NCBI GenBank assembly: GCA_003342895.1
Contig: PTFA01000409.1
Coordinates: 372,001-436,000 of the forward strand
Direction of reading: 5' to 3'
Origin: Casuarius casuarius
Taxonomy: Eukaryota; Chordata; Aves; Casuariiformes; Casuariidae
Length of the DNA stretch: 64,000 nt
Shown here one piece after another: positions 61,101 through 64,000 of the stretch. Position numbers and translations under genes: made by a program. Position 1 is the first letter of the stretch. Each line of letters starts with the position of its first letter. Under the pieces are notes generated by a model that was given only the letters and a program-made list of their open reading frames with translations, was not told where the DNA came from and searched no databases.

Positions 61101-64000
61101 CACATTTCCAAACCACACTTTCTTTTCTAAACTCCCTTTTTTCAGTAAAGCTGGTGGAAAATGGGAAAAAAATCATGCAAATGTAAAATAAATTGATATT
61201 CTTGGTATATTTCTGCCCTCTTTAATCATTAATTACTAACCACTCAAATGCTTGCTTACATGAACATTTGGGGAACGCTATTCTCAGAAGGCCTAAGCCA
61301 CACATAGTAGCTAAGTTGCTTTGTGCTTTTGCTCATGGGTTTTTCTTTATGGGACATTGTAATTCATAGTCGGACAAGGTAATGTCTGCTTGAACAAGAG
61401 AATTCATTATTTGCTGTTTGTCATCCGTTATTTTTCTCTGGAAAATTTTAGTCGTTTAGTCAAAACAACACTCTATATGACCTGTGGTGACTAATTCAAT
61501 TTAAAATGTTGTAAATTGTAAATAGGTGAAGTGAGCAGTTTGTCAGCTCTTCATGGGTGAAAATTTTCTTTGATATATCATTTGAAAATAGTTAATTGTG
61601 TGTTTCTTTATAAATACTTCATAAGAAACTTCTGAAACCCGGAGTGGATGTTTGAAGGAGATGAAGATTTTATTCTTATTTCCTCCTGCATGTAATTTGA
61701 GGCAAGAAATATTGAGGATATTGAAGATTTAACTGTGTATGCCTTATATTAGCTATCTAAATGAGATCTTTTCCATCCCAGTGATGCACTCCAAAATATT
61801 ATCCTTACCCATGGTAAATATGTCCTGTGCTGGTGGCCACTTTAGAGCAGGCGTACAGCTTAAACCGCTTTGCAGTTTCCAGACTAAGTTTTAGTGAAAG
61901 GCTTTCTCCCGATTCCAAAGAGCACTTTTCAATATTTCGAATATGTAGTGTCTAATAAGCTGTTCCTCTTCTAGATAATTGTCTTCTGGCTAAAGAATAT
62001 ACATATTGAATACCATTTTCTTTTTAAATTGAAAGTGTAAGAGTGAGTAAAAGTCATATTCATAATAAAAATATTACTTACCATGTAACCTGAATTATGC
62101 AGTCATTCTTGTGGCTCTGTAACTAATCAGCTGGCTGAAGCCACTAGAGATGTTTTATCTTTTGGAGGAGATTTTGCACTCATCAGGTTATGTCTGCATT
62201 ATACAGAATTTGCACTTAGTATTTTATATTTAAATGTCTCTGCTAAAAGGTGTGATCACACTTAAAATTATATTCTCTATCTTTGTGAGCACACCTGTCT
62301 TTTCAAACTTTTGAAATGTCATATACTGAAGCCAGTAAAGTAGAACATTTAAAATAATTCCTTTGTTACAAGAAGGACTCATATTTATTTTTATAAGGTA
62401 TATACTTATTATTGGAAGTACTATCTGATCTTTTTTTCCCTAGTCTTATAATCTTGGAATAGTTTATGTCTCCGTGAATCTGTATAGCAACCAGGAATAT
62501 GAATATTTCTACTTGAACTGAATCCCAAACTGTGAGTAGTACAACTAGTAACAATACAGTCAATTTTTGTGTTCTGTGAAATCGCTAAGAAGCTATGGGC
62601 CTCATTCAAACACAACAAGAAGTTGTTTTCGTCTACTGAAAGGCACTCTGTGGCTTGAATGTGTAGCATTTGAGAGCCACTGAGGCTGGGGGGAGCTTTC
62701 TACCTTCAAGATTTTTGAGATCTACTAAAGAGGTTGTATTCAATATTGCTGATTGCATGTACCTAAAAATTATACTCCCTCCCAAATTATTATAAAAAAT
62801 CATTTTCAATCTCTTGATTTCTATGACTTGAACACTTGGGCTCTGACTGTTTAACTAGATTAATTTTGTTACTTGTGCATTTCATCGGTTAGCTATTTCC
62901 CCATAGTCAGCCAAAATTTTCCAGCAAAGAGGTTACAGAAGGGGAAACCTGCAAAAGTGTATTTTAAAACATGTTGTTTTCTGTTGGCATTTCTTAGCCA
63001 AGTCCAGAAATCTCAGATGATCAAGTTTTCTTGATCCTTTTGAAATGCTCATTAAAATAAAAGCACAAATATAGTTGAGTATTTACAATCACTTCCACCA
63101 GTTCATAAGTTTTGCCACCATATCATGAGGCTCTTTGAGGTCCTTGTAAGTCTAAACAATAGTATAAGAAATTGCTATTTGTTCATTAGCAAGGCCTACC
63201 ACCTTCTTCATTCTCTATGCAATCAGTTTACTATATTTGAAGGCAACTGTCAGCTGTGTCCAGCGTAAAGATTTTGTTATTTTTTTTCCTGATATCTCTA
63301 AGAAAGATTACAATAAGAAAAGAGAACACCAGTTTTTGGAACACTGAAGCAAGTTTTATTATATTTTGTGCATTTTATCTGTAGGTTTGAACAAGTTTTA
63401 TACAGACAATAAAATCCAATACAACTGTGATCGCATTAGCTGCATTAAAAGGAACAAAACCCATCTCAATAAATGGGATTTCTGTAGTCCATCTGCACTC
63501 CATTATTACCTATATCATGGAAAGGATGGATTATTTGGAAGCAGGAGAAGTTACCATATGTCAAACCATGGTCTAACCTTATTAAAAAGACTCTTTGTGA
63601 TCTAGGTAAGTATTTGTCATATTGGAGCATGCTCCACTCTAGCAATGCTTGACAATTTGTTCCAGCAGTGTAATAATACAGAATGAGAAATATGAATAAA
63701 TATGAAACATCCATTTTGGTCATTGATATATGTTTGTGGAGATTGCTTTCTCTGGATTAAATTTTGAACAACATTTTTAAGAGATATGCAAAAGGATTTT
63801 TACATTAAGCAATTGTTTGGAAGCCGAATGGTCAGCAAGTGCATTTAATGAGCTGAACTGGGTAACAGGACATTGGACACAAGCAAGTATCATATTTTGC
63901 TCTCGTAAGGCTGTTTTTGAGTGGAGAAATCTTTCTTCATGTTGCCATTGTTGTCAGTGGGAGATAGCTATAAACAGAGTTCAATGCAGAGAAGGTACAG
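58165..64000. other. AT-rich non-coding DNA, no gene recognised
   Basis: This is unique AT-rich sequence without recognisable genes or elements. A short A-run follows 58387 and another lies near 60763. Overlapping 79- and 85-codon frames on opposite strands (63366-63723) are not supported by any motif, although splice-like sites bracket the plus-strand one. Confidence 0.5.
63385..63605 (+). other. Candidate exon with splice-like borders (speculative)
   Basis: An acceptor-like TTTTATCTGTAG ends at 63384 and a strong donor GTAAGT starts at 63606. The 221 nt between are almost entirely open in one plus-strand frame, which closes with TAG exactly at the putative donor. The translation resembles nothing I know, and an 85-codon frame runs on the opposite strand. 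It may be a non-coding RNA exon or chance. Confidence 0.15.

Overview
The window is vertebrate nuclear DNA, almost certainly from a bird. The best evidence is the chicken-repeat-1 (CR1) retrotransposon 3' end, in which the phrase ATTCTGTG is repeated. It is seen clearly on the plus strand near 35450 and in reverse near 53800. There are no operons, ribosome binding sites, tRNA or rRNA genes, or CRISPR arrays. I find no intact protein-coding gene. Outside the mobile elements the longest open frames (about 150 codons) are near the chance maximum for 64 kb on two strands and resemble no family I know. The window is best read as an intergenic desert or part of a very long intron.

Layout: 1-14.5 kb is AT-rich unique DNA with one CR1 reverse-transcriptase remnant (about 6.17-6.73 kb, minus) and a hairpin-rich patch near 7.9-8.3 kb. 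At 14.56-15.38 kb lies a long, very old CR1 3' end (minus), followed at 15.68-16.23 kb by an unclassified GC-richer block. At 20.59-21.16 kb (plus) and 31.55-32.0 kb (minus) are two closely related CR1 3' ends facing each other about 10.4 kb apart. Between them, at about 26.0-28.95 kb, lies an internally deleted endogenous retrovirus: two direct LTR-like copies around about 1.45 kb that holds a short, broken gag-like frame. Further CR1 pieces lie at 35.1-35.46 kb (plus), 50.0-50.2 kb, 53.23-53.30 kb and 53.8-54.35 kb (all minus). Other GC-rich, repeat-derived blocks are at 40.08-40.46 kb (with a 113-bp tandem duplication) and 52.03-52.32 kb. An old palindromic MITE-like element is near 58.1 kb. 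The last 6 kb is unique AT-rich sequence.

The most interesting observation is in the retroviral element. Its left LTR and adjoining internal DNA form a dense CpG island (41 CpGs counted by hand in 26041-26600). The right LTR, which aligns to it along its length, has lost nearly all of them (8 in 28261-28860, with many TG/CA in their place). This suggests that one LTR escaped germline methylation and may act as, or have been adopted as, a promoter. Two insertions of different age are the main alternative. No sequence search could be run, so family names rest on recognition of consensus features.
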